NCBI GenBank assembly: GCA_041394325.1
Contig: JAWKIJ010000001.1
Location: 248,001-312,000, forward strand
Source: JAWKIJ01 sp041394325
GTDB taxonomy: Bacteria; Actinomycetota; Acidimicrobiia; Acidimicrobiales; Microtrichaceae
Reading direction: 5' to 3'
Length of the DNA: 64,000 bases
The notes under the pieces: model-generated
The model's database searches: none
The model's input: only the letters and a program-made list of their open reading frames with translations
What the model was told of the DNA's origin: nothing
Program-made: the position numbers and the translations under genes
Part shown: positions 18,462-26,291 of the stretch, piece after piece
Layout of the letters: every line of letters starts with the position of its first letter
Position numbering within the stretch: the first letter of the stretch is position 1

Positions 18462-19877
18462 TCACACGAGTTGGATGTCGGGGCCGCAGAGGGCGAGGAG
18501 CAGGTCCTGCTCGTCGTGCGCGTCGAAGCGAGAGGGATCGAGGGCGAGGCCCGCCGGCGCCGCATGGGCGAGCGTCGTCATCGCATTCCAGCGGGCGATG
18601 ATCGCCCCGGCACTGGCCCACGCCGCGGTCGGGGTTGGGTAGCCGTTGGGGGCGGGCCAGCAGTAGGGCACCTGACCGAGAACCCGCAACAGCCCGGAGA
18701 GGTTCGTACTCACGTGGTCGAGTCGATCGGGTGTGGGCGCATCGGCGCCACGACGCAGCGTCGTCGCGACGAGGTCGACGGGTCGTCGCAACATCGAGGT
18801 CGCGGCGGCGGGAAACCGGTCCGAGGTAAGGAGGTGGCGCAACACCGGGCCGAGTTCGGTGTCGTGCTCCCGGTAGACCCGTGCCGCCTCGATGACGAGC
18901 CGATCGTCGGCCCGGATGTCCTCGCTGACGAACCGTCGGGCCATGAGGAGGGCGAGGCGGGCTTCGGTTGCGGGATGCCGGGCCAGGTGCTCGAGCAGTT
19001 CGCGCCCTGCTGCCTCGCCGTCGCCGCGGGGCCGCCATCCGAGCACGTCACCGCGCGTGGCGAAGCCACCGAGGGAGTGCCGTTTGGGCTTGAAGGCGTA
19101 CCCGCCCGTCGCCCGGTCGAGTGACCAGCCCGAGAAGACGTGCGCCACCTCGCCGACGTCGACCTCGTCGTAACCGCCATCGAGGCCGACCGTGTGCAAC
19201 TCCATGAGCTCGCGACCGAAGTTCTCGTTCGGTACGTGGTCGCCGTCGGCTCGGCTGGTGGCGTTGTCGAGGAACAGCAGCATGGCGGGGTGCCGCGCCA
19301 TCTCGACGAGCAGGTCGGAGAACCTGCCGAAGGCGTGGTCGCGCAACATCGCGTCGTAGGCGGGCACGTAGTAGACGACGGGGGTTTGGCTCACCGCGAC
19401 GTGGAGTCGGTCGGCGAGGAGGTCGACCATCCGCTGCCGCAACTGGTCCGGCGCGTACGCCGCGCCGAGCACGGTCCGGGCGGTGATGCCCTCGATCGAA
19501 GACCGTCGGTATCCCGCCTTGGCGACCTTGTCGCGGGTGCGGAGTTCCGCGAGGTCGGGCATCGTCGCGTCGATCGCCGCGTTCAGCCTCGTGAAGGACT
19601 TGTCCTTGGTGCGGGTGGCCGGGTCGAGTTGTCGGTCGATCCACTTCCCGAACCCCATCGCGGAGACCTCGGCGAGCAGTGCGGGGGTCGCTCCATAGGT
19701 GGCGCGTTCGAGGCGGAGGCGGAGATCGTCGGTGGAGGTGTCGGGGGCGCCGGTCGACGAGGAACGAGTTCCTCGTCGACCGGACAACCTGCGGGTCGTG
19801 CATCCCGACGCGAGGCCGGCCAGGGCGACGCTCTGCAGGAGTCTGCGGCGGGAGAGGGTGGGATCCATGACCTGCAT
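18462..19877 (-). CDS. DUF1800 domain-containing Tat lipoprotein
   Basis: This 471-residue protein is a DUF1800 member, usually paired with DUF1501. The N-terminus has a twin-arginine-like signal (SRRRLLQSVALAGLASGC) with a lipobox Cys, followed by a Ser/Thr/Arg linker and then the family domain: LERATYGATPALLAEV, WIDRQLDP, FGRFSDLLVEMARHPAMLLFLDN and ENFGRELMELHTVG. Export by Tat and lipid anchoring are inferred from the signal. Biochemical role is unknown. Confidence 0.9.
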   Translation of the reverse strand: MQVMDPTLSRRRLLQSVALAGLASGCTTRRLSGRRGTRSSSTGAPDTSTDDLRLRLERATYGATPALLAEVSAMGFGKWIDRQLDPATRTKDKSFTRLNAAIDATMPDLAELRTRDKVAKAGYRRSSIEGITARTVLGAAYAPDQLRQRMVDLLADRLHVAVSQTPVVYYVPAYDAMLRDHAFGRFSDLLVEMARHPAMLLFLDNATSRADGDHVPNENFGRELMELHTVGLDGGYDEVDVGEVAHVFSGWSLDRATGGYAFKPKRHSLGGFATRGDVLGWRPRGDGEAAGRELLEHLARHPATEARLALLMARRFVSEDIRADDRLVIEAARVYREHDTELGPVLRHLLTSDRFPAAATSMLRRPVDLVATTLRRGADAPTPDRLDHVSTNLSGLLRVLGQVPYCWPAPNGYPTPTAAWASAGAIIARWNAMTTLAHAAPAGLALDPSRFDAHDEQDLLLALCGPDIQLV

Positions 19878-19993
19878 CCTCGGCGACCCACGTCATGGAG
19901 TTGCTCGTGGCCGGTGAGGCTCACGTGATGGATCGGTGAAGTACGTGACGCGACTTCTCGGGTGCTGTGCGCCGGGGCGGGAGTGATTGGTGC

Positions 19994-21214
19994 TCAGCAG
20001 GCACCCGGTGTCGGGACCCTCACGTTGAACTGGTCGGTGCCCTGCCAACAACTGGTGTCGACAAGGTCGAAGTCCTCGGCGTGCACCTTGCCGAGCGAGC
20101 TCAGGACCCCGGCCGGCCAACCCGGGTTGTACTCGCCGCTCAGTCCGAATCCGCCCGGGTTGGCGGCGACGGTCTCGGCCGAACTGTCACCGACGACGGC
20201 TCCGTAACGGTGAAGTGCGGTGAGGATCGCGAGCGCCCCGGCCGGCACCGACTGATCGGCCTCGACTCTTGCGAGCGCCGCCGCACTGAGGCGTAGGCGC
20301 GCACCCATCGGCATCGCCGCGGCGGCGGTCGCGGTCCCGTCGGTGTGCGTGGCCGGCCAGACGTGGGCATCGACACTGTTCACGTCCTTGGGGAAGGCGA
20401 TCCGCAATGCGTGGGCGATCTCGCCGACCGCACCGGAGGTTCCGTTCGGGTAGACCTCGTTGAAGCGGTACACCAGCGGGGCGATCGGCAGACCGGCCGC
20501 CTCGGCCGACCGCGGTCCGTGCCCATCGGTGCGAACAGGGGTGGAAGCCGACCTGATCGGCAGGGTCCACTCGACTGCGGTCCCCGACGTCTTGACCGGG
20601 TTCGCGTAGGAGATGTGCTCCTGGAGCCGACAATGGGCGGGGTCGCCGTTGTCGAGCACCATGAGGTGGCGGTCACCGTCCACGAAGTTCGGTTCGCCCT
20701 GCCAGTGGACCTGTGATTCCGATGCCGGGAACAGCACCGGCAGGGTCTGGATCCCGTAGTCGCTGCTGCCGATCGTGACGGCTCGGGTGGTGCCCGCCAC
20801 GGTCACCAGCGGCATGCCGAACACGGAGTTCTGGTACACCGACGTCGAGGCGCCACTTCCCAACGAGTTGCGGTTGACGGCTGCGAGCATCGCCGCTGCT
20901 CGTTCGATCGGATCGGCTCCGGGGGCGAACGTCTGGGCGGGGAGCGCGTCGATCCTCTGAGTGAACACGCCCGTCGAATCGAGCAACACGCACCCGTCGA
21001 CCGTGAGAGTCCCCCGTCCGGCACCGTCGATCGAGTTGCCGACCACATGGGAGGCCGCAGTGGGCTGAGCTCCCGGCTGGGGGGTACATGACGCAAACCA
21101 AACTGCCGCCGCGGCGACACCCATCGCCCGCAACCCTCGACGACCACGCCTCCGCCTCGCACCGCCCGTCACCGGGCACGATCCTTCAACGGGTGAGCTC
21201 GTCGTCGGCGCCAT
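19994..21214 (-). CDS. Putative secreted lipoprotein, unknown function
   Basis: No family is recognised. The 406-residue product has an Arg-rich n-region (RRRRGRRGLRAMG), a hydrophobic segment and a lipobox-like FASC, then a mature domain with VDGCVLLDSTGVFTQRID, HLMVLDNGDPAHC and YRFNEVYPNGTSGAVGEIAH. Several Cys (CRLQEH, TSCWQG, TPGAC) could form disulfides. The ALRIAFP and DAHVWPATHTDG segments suggest a globular extracellular domain. It stands alone, with 116 bases separating it from the DUF1800 gene, and tRNA-Gly lies upstream on the other strand. Confidence 0.72.
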   Translation of the reverse strand: MAPTTSSPVEGSCPVTGGARRRRGRRGLRAMGVAAAAVWFASCTPQPGAQPTAASHVVGNSIDGAGRGTLTVDGCVLLDSTGVFTQRIDALPAQTFAPGADPIERAAAMLAAVNRNSLGSGASTSVYQNSVFGMPLVTVAGTTRAVTIGSSDYGIQTLPVLFPASESQVHWQGEPNFVDGDRHLMVLDNGDPAHCRLQEHISYANPVKTSGTAVEWTLPIRSASTPVRTDGHGPRSAEAAGLPIAPLVYRFNEVYPNGTSGAVGEIAHALRIAFPKDVNSVDAHVWPATHTDGTATAAAAMPMGARLRLSAAALARVEADQSVPAGALAILTALHRYGAVVGDSSAETVAANPGGFGLSGEYNPGWPAGVLSSLGKVHAEDFDLVDTSCWQGTDQFNVRVPTPGAC

Positions 21215-21278
21215 GGGGCCACGCTACCGGATGGGTTGAGACCGATGGGGGTCCAGCCCCTATGCTGCGCGGCCGTCC

Positions 21279-21350
21279 GCGGGTGTAGCTCAATGGCTAG
21301 AGCCCCTGCCTTCCAAGCAGGCTATGCGGGTTCGATTCCCGTCACCCGCT
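21279..21350 (+). tRNA. tRNA-Gly (TCC)
   Basis: A 72-base cloverleaf: acceptor GCGGGTG with CACCCGC, D arm AGCTCAATGGCTAGAGC, anticodon stem-loop CCTGC-CTTCCAA-GCAGG with anticodon TCC, and T arm GCGGGTTCGATTCCCGT. CCA is not encoded. Confidence 0.96.
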
Positions 21351-21358
21351 CCGTCCGG

Positions 21359-22132
21359 TCACCTCGCCGCTGCGGGGGCCCACTCCCGAGCCGGGTCCTG
21401 GCCGTAGTAGGCCGCGAGCACGCCGTACAGGTCGGGATGCTCGGAACGCAGGCGGACCGAATCGTCGAAGAACGACTCGGTGGCGACGGCGAAGAACTCA
21501 CCGGGGTTGACCCCGGCATAGGCATCGAGGGAGCGGCCACCGTCACCGTGGGCAACCCGGTCGAACGCACGGGTGCACGCGTCGACCCACCTTCGGGCCA
21601 GGTGCGGGTCCGCCAACGGCGGTGTGCCGTCCACGACCCCGTCCAACATGTCGAGCTGGTGGGCGAACTCGTGGAACACGACGTTGCCCGAACCCCGACG
21701 CGCGCCGTCCAGCACGGCGTCCCACGCCAACAGCACTTCGCCGGAGAACTCGGCGAGGCCCTCCACCTCATACGGTGCATCCGAGACGACCCCTTCCACC
21801 TGGGAATGCTCCCCCATCAGGGTCACGTTCGTCGGCGAGACGATCACCGTGCGGGTCGTCCCGAACGACGGCTGGTCCAGACCCACCAACAGCACCGCCG
21901 CCTGCGCCGCGATGAACGCGCACATCGCGTCGTCGAGTTCGAAGTCCCGGGTCGGCTCGAACGCGAGGTCGACCAGCAGGCCCATGGCGAGATGCTCGAC
22001 ACTGCTGCGCATCGAAGGGCTGAAGCGGCGCCAATGAGCGAAGTCATCCTCGATGCGTCGGCGCCATTCCGGCAGGAACCCGGCCGCGACGAACTCCCGG
22101 CGTTCGCGTTCATGCCGCCGCTGTCCGAACAC
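21359..22132 (-). CDS. mtfA: MtfA-type zinc-dependent peptidase (M90)
   Basis: This 257-residue protein resembles MtfA, a cytosolic zinc metallopeptidase that in E. coli binds the glucose repressor Mlc. The gluzincin motif is clear as VVFHEFAHQLDMLDG (HExxH), with a downstream acidic helix (FFAVATESFFDDS) supplying the third ligand. The N-terminal half (WRRRIEDDFAHWRRFSPS, AQAAVLLVGLDQPSFG) matches the family. No Mlc or glucose PTS gene is visible nearby, so the substrate is open. Confidence 0.88.
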   Translation of the reverse strand: MFGQRRHERERREFVAAGFLPEWRRRIEDDFAHWRRFSPSMRSSVEHLAMGLLVDLAFEPTRDFELDDAMCAFIAAQAAVLLVGLDQPSFGTTRTVIVSPTNVTLMGEHSQVEGVVSDAPYEVEGLAEFSGEVLLAWDAVLDGARRGSGNVVFHEFAHQLDMLDGVVDGTPPLADPHLARRWVDACTRAFDRVAHGDGGRSLDAYAGVNPGEFFAVATESFFDDSVRLRSEHPDLYGVLAAYYGQDPAREWAPAAAR

Positions 22133-22165
22133 CTCAGCCCGTCACGTTCGTTCGCGCGTCCTGCC

Positions 22166-22579
22166 TCAATGGTGGTTGCGCATCGCTTCGGCCGCCGCGG
22201 TGAAGTAGTCCCACATGGCGGTGTCGATCGCGGGGTCCGGGGCCATGTCGTCGAGGGCGGCGCGCATCGCGGCCAGCCAGTTGTCCCGTTGCGCGACGTC
22301 GACCACGAACGGGGCGTGGCGCATCCGCAGCCTCGGATGGCCGCGTTCCTCCGAATAGGTGGCCGGCCCGCCCCAGTACTGAACGAGGAACAAGCGCAGC
22401 CGGTCGCGGGCGCCGGAGAGGTCCTCTCGGTCGGGGTAGATCGCGATCAACTCGGGGATGGCGGCGACGTGCCCGTAGAAGCGGTCGACGAGATCCACGA
22501 AGAACGGTTCGCCGCCGACCGCTTCGAACAACGTCGGTTCGGGGGTTCGACGCGGCGGACCCATCGGAGAGACGGCCAT
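22166..22579 (-). CDS. glbO: Group II truncated haemoglobin
   Basis: This ~137-residue haem protein is a group II (O-type) truncated globin, binding oxygen or nitric oxide. Features are the short 2-on-2 fold, TLFEAVGGEPFFVDLVDRFYGHV (B helix with Tyr), the proximal-His segment HPRLRMRHAPF and the C-terminal W-containing helix (IDTAMWDYFTAAAE). The ATG at 22579 is preferred; an ATG five codons later is possible. It is downstream of tRNA-Arg on the opposite strand and lies 33 bases before mtfA. Confidence 0.9.
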   Translation of the reverse strand: MAVSPMGPPRRTPEPTLFEAVGGEPFFVDLVDRFYGHVAAIPELIAIYPDREDLSGARDRLRLFLVQYWGGPATYSEERGHPRLRMRHAPFVVDVAQRDNWLAAMRAALDDMAPDPAIDTAMWDYFTAAAEAMRNHH

Positions 22580-22646
22580 GTCCAACCCTACGGCGGGCTC
22601 GCCCGCCGGCCCTATCGTGGCCGGGCACACGGTGCACGGGTGGCCC

Positions 22647-22722
22647 GCCTCCGTAGCTCAGCGGATAGAGCAGGGGACTTCTAATCCCAAGGTCGTAGGT
22701 TCGATTCCTACCGGGGGCGCCA
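22647..22722 (+). tRNA. tRNA-Arg (TCT) with encoded CCA
   Basis: A cloverleaf with acceptor GCCTCCG/CGGGGGC (one T-G pair), D arm GCTCAGCGGATAGAGC, anticodon loop CTTCTAA with anticodon TCT, and T arm GTAGGTTCGATTCCTAC. The first anticodon-stem pair is a G-A mismatch. Unlike the other four tRNA genes here, CCA is encoded at 22720-22722. Confidence 0.96.
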
Positions 22723-22748
22723 TCGGCCCGCTGCACGACCGTTCCCGA

Positions 22749-22780
22749 CAGCGTCGGACCGGGATTCCGGTCCGACGCTG
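22749..22780. terminator. Hairpin between convergent tRNA-Arg and glnB
   Basis: A perfect 14-bp stem (CAGCGTCGGACCGG at 22749-22762 pairs with 22767-22780) with a GATT tetraloop. It sits between tRNA-Arg (+) and glnB (-), whose 3' ends converge. There is no clear U-tract on either side, so it may act as a bidirectional, U-less terminator. Confidence 0.7.
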
Positions 22781-22830
22781 CGGGGTTCGGCCCGCTCCGT
22801 GCAGAACGTCCGACATAGGCCCCACTCCGC

Positions 22831-23169
22831 TCAGCGGGCGTCGGCGTCGCGTTCGCCGGTGCGGATCCGCACGAGAGTGTCGACCGGCGTCACCCACACC
22901 TTGCCGTCACCGATCTTGTCGGTACGCGCCGCGTTGACGATGGCCTCGACCACTGCGTCGGCCGCGTCGTCGGTGACGACGGTCTCGAGTTTCACCTTCG
23001 GTACGAAGTCGATCTTGTACTCGGCGCCGCGGTAGGTCTCGGTGTGGCCGCCCTGGCGACCGAAGCCCTGGACCTCGGTGACGGTGAGGCCCTCGACGTT
23101 CACCGCCTTGAGGGCCTCCTTGACGCCGTCCAGTCGGAACGGCTTGATGATTGCGGTGATCAGCTTCAT
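22831..23169 (-). CDS. glnB: Nitrogen regulatory protein P-II
   Basis: This 112-residue PII protein senses ATP/ADP and 2-oxoglutarate and controls the ammonium transporter and nitrogen metabolism. The N-terminus MKLITAIIKPFRLDGVKEAL and T-loop RGAEYKIDFVPKVK are intact, with the modifiable Tyr51; in Actinobacteria this Tyr is adenylylated. The B- and C-loop regions (KIGDGKVWV) are present. It lies 55 bases downstream of amt on the same strand, so GlnK/GlnB-type membrane sequestration by Amt is expected. Confidence 0.96.
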   Translation of the reverse strand: MKLITAIIKPFRLDGVKEALKAVNVEGLTVTEVQGFGRQGGHTETYRGAEYKIDFVPKVKLETVVTDDAADAVVEAIVNAARTDKIGDGKVWVTPVDTLVRIRTGERDADAR

Positions 23170-23224
23170 GGGTCCCCTTCGACGGTTCAGGTGCTGACGA
23201 TATTGCCGGGTCGAGGCCGGAGCC

Positions 23225-24457
23225 TCAGAGCGACGCGCGCTCGGCGGTGTTGTAGGCGGTCTCGGCGTGTTCGAGCAGGTCGAGCCCCTCCGATTCGGTC
23301 TCCTCGCTCACCCGCAGTCCGATGGTGGCGTCGAGCACCTTGGCGAGGACGAACGTGACCACGAAGGAGAACACGATCGTCGCGCCGTTGGCGAGCAGCT
23401 GTTCGCCCAGCAACTTCGCACCACCGCCGAAGAACAGACCGCTGTCGAACTTGGCCAGGTCGGGGTTGATGGCCTTGAAGGCCGAGTAGTCGGCGAAGAA
23501 GCCGATGAGCACCGATCCCACCAGCCCGCCCACGAGGTGGACCCCGATCACGTCGAGGGCGTCGTCGTAGCCGAGCTTCACCTTCAGAGCGATCGCGTAG
23601 GAGCACACGACCCCCGCGATCGCCCCGATCAGGATCGCCGATCCGCCTGTCACGAAGCCGCATGCCGGGGTGATGGCGACCAGACCGGCGACGATTCCCG
23701 ACGCGACCCCGAGGTTGGTGAAGTGCCCGTCACGAATCCGCTCGACCAACGCCCAGGCGAGTCCGGCGGCCGCTGCGGCCAGCATGGTGTTGATGAACGC
23801 CTGCATGGCCCGGCCGTCCGCCGCGAGTGCGGAGCCGGCATTGAAGCCGAACCAGCCGAACCACAGGATGCCGGTTCCCAGCATCACGAGCGGCATCGAG
23901 TGGGGCGGCGACACCTTCTGCGGCCAACCCGACCGCTTGCCCAACACGAGGATCATTGCGAGGGCGGCGATGCCCGCGTTGACGTGGATCGCGGTGCCCC
24001 CGGCGAAGTCCAGCGATCCCCGTGAGATCAACCAGCCGTTGGGGGCGAACACCAGTACGTCACCGGTACGTAGACCAGCAACGACCAGAGGGGGACGAAC
24101 ACCGCCCACGCCGCGAACTTCATCCGGTCGGCGACCGCCCGAGATCAGCGCAGGGGTGATCGCCGCGAAGGTCGCCAGGAAGATGAGGACGGCGGGCTGG
24201 CCGCCCTTGAAGTCGAGGTTGCGCAACATCGCGTTGTCGAAGTTGCCGATGAACCCGCCCTCGCCGCTGAAGGCGAGCGAGTAGCCCGCGACGGCCCAGA
24301 GCAACGGCACCACCAGCAGGCACCAGAAGTTCATCATCAACATGTTGAGCACGTTGCGGGCACGGACCATCCCTCCGTAGAAGAAGGCGAGGCCCGGTGT
24401 CATGAAGAGCACCAGTGCCGCTCCGATCAGCACCCATGTGGTGTTGCCGCTGTCCAT
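23225..24457 (-). CDS. amt: Ammonium transporter, with local frame slip
   Basis: This is an Amt/Mep/Rh ammonium channel of about eleven membrane helices. The open frame encodes 410 residues starting MDSGNTTWVLIGAALVLFMTPGLAFFYGGMV (shown by segments MTPGLAFFYGGMV and FVTGGSAILIGAIAG). Residues ~107-138 are nonsense in that frame, while the neighbouring frame reads AVADRMKFAAWAVFVPLW then SLLVYVPVTYW, matching the family. The slips lie near 24139 and 24053; the second is explained by one missing G (TACTGGTG for TACTGGGTG). The His pair region and downstream helices are normal. Probably intact in the organism. Confidence 0.92.
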   Translation of the reverse strand: MDSGNTTWVLIGAALVLFMTPGLAFFYGGMVRARNVLNMLMMNFWCLLVVPLLWAVAGYSLAFSGEGGFIGNFDNAMLRNLDFKGGQPAVLIFLATFAAITPALISGGRRPDEVRGVGGVRPPLVVAGLRTGDVLVFAPNGWLISRGSLDFAGGTAIHVNAGIAALAMILVLGKRSGWPQKVSPPHSMPLVMLGTGILWFGWFGFNAGSALAADGRAMQAFINTMLAAAAAGLAWALVERIRDGHFTNLGVASGIVAGLVAITPACGFVTGGSAILIGAIAGVVCSYAIALKVKLGYDDALDVIGVHLVGGLVGSVLIGFFADYSAFKAINPDLAKFDSGLFFGGGAKLLGEQLLANGATIVFSFVVTFVLAKVLDATIGLRVSEETESEGLDLLEHAETAYNTAERASL

Positions 24458-24700
24458 CCGTTTCGTTCCTCCGTTGACCGACCGGCGGTGGAACCACCGG
24501 GTGTCGCCGACGGTTCGGCTCGGCGACGGGCGGCAGTATTCACGGCCCGTGTTGCCGAACCGAGTCGCAAGTGTTTCGGCCGTGTGAACTCGACGGAGGT
24601 GCCACGAAGCCGAACCGTGTCCGGACCAGGCGCAAGCGGGAGCACACGCGCGCCGGCGGCTCGGGCGCCCCTCCCCGGCGCGAGCGGCCGGGGACCTTCC

Positions 24701-25336
24701 TCAGACGACGGGCTCGAGGTTTCGGAATGCCCGGATCCGGTCGAGTTCACGGGAGCGCTCATCCGAATCGGCGGCGCCGACGAGCTCGTAGTCGGACCGG
24801 TACTCGGGCCGAACCATGCCGTTCTCGTCGACCAGCCACGACATGGCAAGACGGCGGGGCACCTTCACACGGTCGAGGCGGACCCGGGTGCCGAACAGCG
24901 AGTCCCACCAGGGCACCAGCACGCCCTGGTTCTTCATCGGCTGGGCGAAGTGGTGGGTGAAGTGATGGATGCGCAACCACCGCTCCCACCGGTTTCGTGG
25001 CCCCCGAAGGTGCGCGAGCGCGTGGTGGTATTCGTAGAAGAAGTAGCACGCCGTCCACCCCGCTCCGAGGGGTATCGACACCGTGGCGGGCATGAGGCCC
25101 GCCGGATCCCAGGCGACGACGCCACCGATCAGCACGATCCCGAGCCAGGCGAGGGTGATGAGCAGGTCGAACGACCAGCCGACGGTGGCGTGGTGGTCGA
25201 GGTGCGCCCGCGATGCGAGGTTCTTCCCCTTGGCCCAATGAAAGCTCGAGTGCAACACGTACTCACCGATCGTCCAGGCGAAGGCACCGGCCACGAACGA
25301 GCCGACGATGACCACGACGTCCACGAACATTTGCAT
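24701..25336 (-). CDS. Sterol desaturase / fatty acid hydroxylase family membrane protein
   Basis: This 211-residue membrane protein has the histidine clusters of the non-haem di-iron hydroxylase superfamily: EYVLHSSFHW, SRAHLDHH, YEYHHALAHL and RIHHFTHHF. It has two pairs of hydrophobic segments flanking the His boxes. Homologues hydroxylate fatty acids, sterols or carotenoids; the substrate is not evident. The C-terminal ~50 residues are polar with RLAMSWLVDENG. It stands alone between amt and tRNA-His. A second, distinct member is at 30049-31125. Confidence 0.87.
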   Translation of the reverse strand: MQMFVDVVVIVGSFVAGAFAWTIGEYVLHSSFHWAKGKNLASRAHLDHHATVGWSFDLLITLAWLGIVLIGGVVAWDPAGLMPATVSIPLGAGWTACYFFYEYHHALAHLRGPRNRWERWLRIHHFTHHFAQPMKNQGVLVPWWDSLFGTRVRLDRVKVPRRLAMSWLVDENGMVRPEYRSDYELVGAADSDERSRELDRIRAFRNLEPVV

Positions 25337-25413
25337 ACCCTGACCCTAGCAGAACGAGAATGCCATTCACAGAACTTTCTCGGACCGCCGAGTGATATGG
25401 TTCGGGCTTCCGT

Positions 25414-25488
25414 GGTGGGTGTAGCTCAGTTGGCTAGAGCGCCAGTTTGTGGTACTGGAGGCCGGGGGTTCGAAACCCCTCACTCACC
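25414..25488 (+). tRNA. tRNA-His (GTG)
   Basis: Acceptor GTGGGTG pairs with CACTCAC, with the extra G-1 at 25414 facing discriminator C73 at 25488, characteristic of tRNA-His. The anticodon stem-loop is CCAGT-TTGTGGT-ACTGG with anticodon GTG, and the T arm is GGGGGTTCGAAACCCCT. Confidence 0.96.
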
Positions 25489-25562
25489 CTGCGGCCGGCG
25501 GTTCGCCGCCACCGTCGCAACCCTCGGGCACTACAGTTGCCCGCCGCGGCCCGAGGCCGCGA

Positions 25563-25635
25563 GCGCCTCTAGCTCAATTGGCAGAGCAACGGACTCTTAA
25601 TCCGCAGGTTCAGGGTTCAAGTCCCTGGGGGCGTA
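25563..25635 (+). tRNA. tRNA-Lys (CTT)
   Basis: Acceptor GCGCCTC pairs with GGGGCGT (terminal G-T and one T-G), D arm GCTCAATTGGCAGAGC, anticodon loop CTCTTAA with anticodon CTT, and T arm CAGGGTTCAAGTCCCTG. It lies 74 bases after tRNA-His, possibly co-transcribed. Confidence 0.95.
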
Positions 25636-25729
25636 CCGGAGGACCTCAGCGGAGGCATATCCTGGGTGGCACTCGTCACAGGCCACGCGACAGTGACGAC
25701 ATCACCACTTCGGCACCGGGAGGATCATC

Positions 25730-26263
25730 GTGTGGCGAGTTGCGGATCAGGCGACCTCGTCGGGTGAGCCGTCAGCCGGTACCGGGTCCGCGGTGCCCTT
25801 TCGTCGCAGGGTCGGCAGACCAACGCTCGTCGCCCTCGCCGTCGCCAACCTGGTCGTGGTAGCGAGCCTCGTCGCGGCGTGTGGGGGCTCCACCAACTCC
25901 GGCGGTACGACGACGACCAAACCGTCGCGCAACGCCATGGCACCCGACGCGTTCTACGGCGCTGCCACCAAGGTGAACGCCCCGACCGTGGTCGTCAACG
26001 CGACCGACAACGACTTCCAGCCAAGAAACCTGGTGGTCAAGGCCGGTACGACCATCACCTTCAAGGCCACCGGACACAATCAACACGACGTCGTGCCCGA
26101 CGACCCCAAGGCGTTCGACTTCACCGTGCTGCCCGAGAAGCTGCCGGTCGGCGGCGAGGCGACCTTCAGGTTCAACAAGCCCGGCCGCTACTACTACTAC
26201 TGCTCGCTGCACGCCACGCCCACCCACGGCGACATGCGCGCCGTGATCACCGTCGAACGCTGA
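25730..26263 (+). CDS. Secreted cupredoxin-domain lipoprotein
   Basis: The GTG start at 25730 follows GGGAGG at good spacing. The 177-residue product has a hydrophobic segment ending in a lipobox-like VAACGG (about residue 50), a Gly/Ser/Thr linker and a plastocyanin-like domain (TDNDFQPRNLVVKAGTTITF). Type-1 copper ligands are visible: His in GHNQHDVV, then Cys, His and Met in YCSLHATPTHGDM. It likely binds copper at the cell surface for electron transfer or copper trafficking. It heads a tight three-gene operon with a beta-helix lipoprotein and a DUF1996 protein (gaps 28 and 7 bases). Confidence 0.87.
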   Translation: MWRVADQATSSGEPSAGTGSAVPFRRRVGRPTLVALAVANLVVVASLVAACGGSTNSGGTTTTKPSRNAMAPDAFYGAATKVNAPTVVVNATDNDFQPRNLVVKAGTTITFKATGHNQHDVVPDDPKAFDFTVLPEKLPVGGEATFRFNKPGRYYYYCSLHATPTHGDMRAVITVER

Positions 26264-26291
26264 CGGCTTCGACCCACCAACGAGGAATCAC

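Noticed and set aside
22749..22780. Third copy of the palindromic element
   Set aside because: The 14-bp stem has an unrelated sequence and length; it is better explained as a terminator between convergent genes.
24040..24150. Programmed frameshifting in amt
   Set aside because: No slippery heptamer or conserved pseudoknot is evident, and compensating slips of this kind occur in many unrelated genes in the window.
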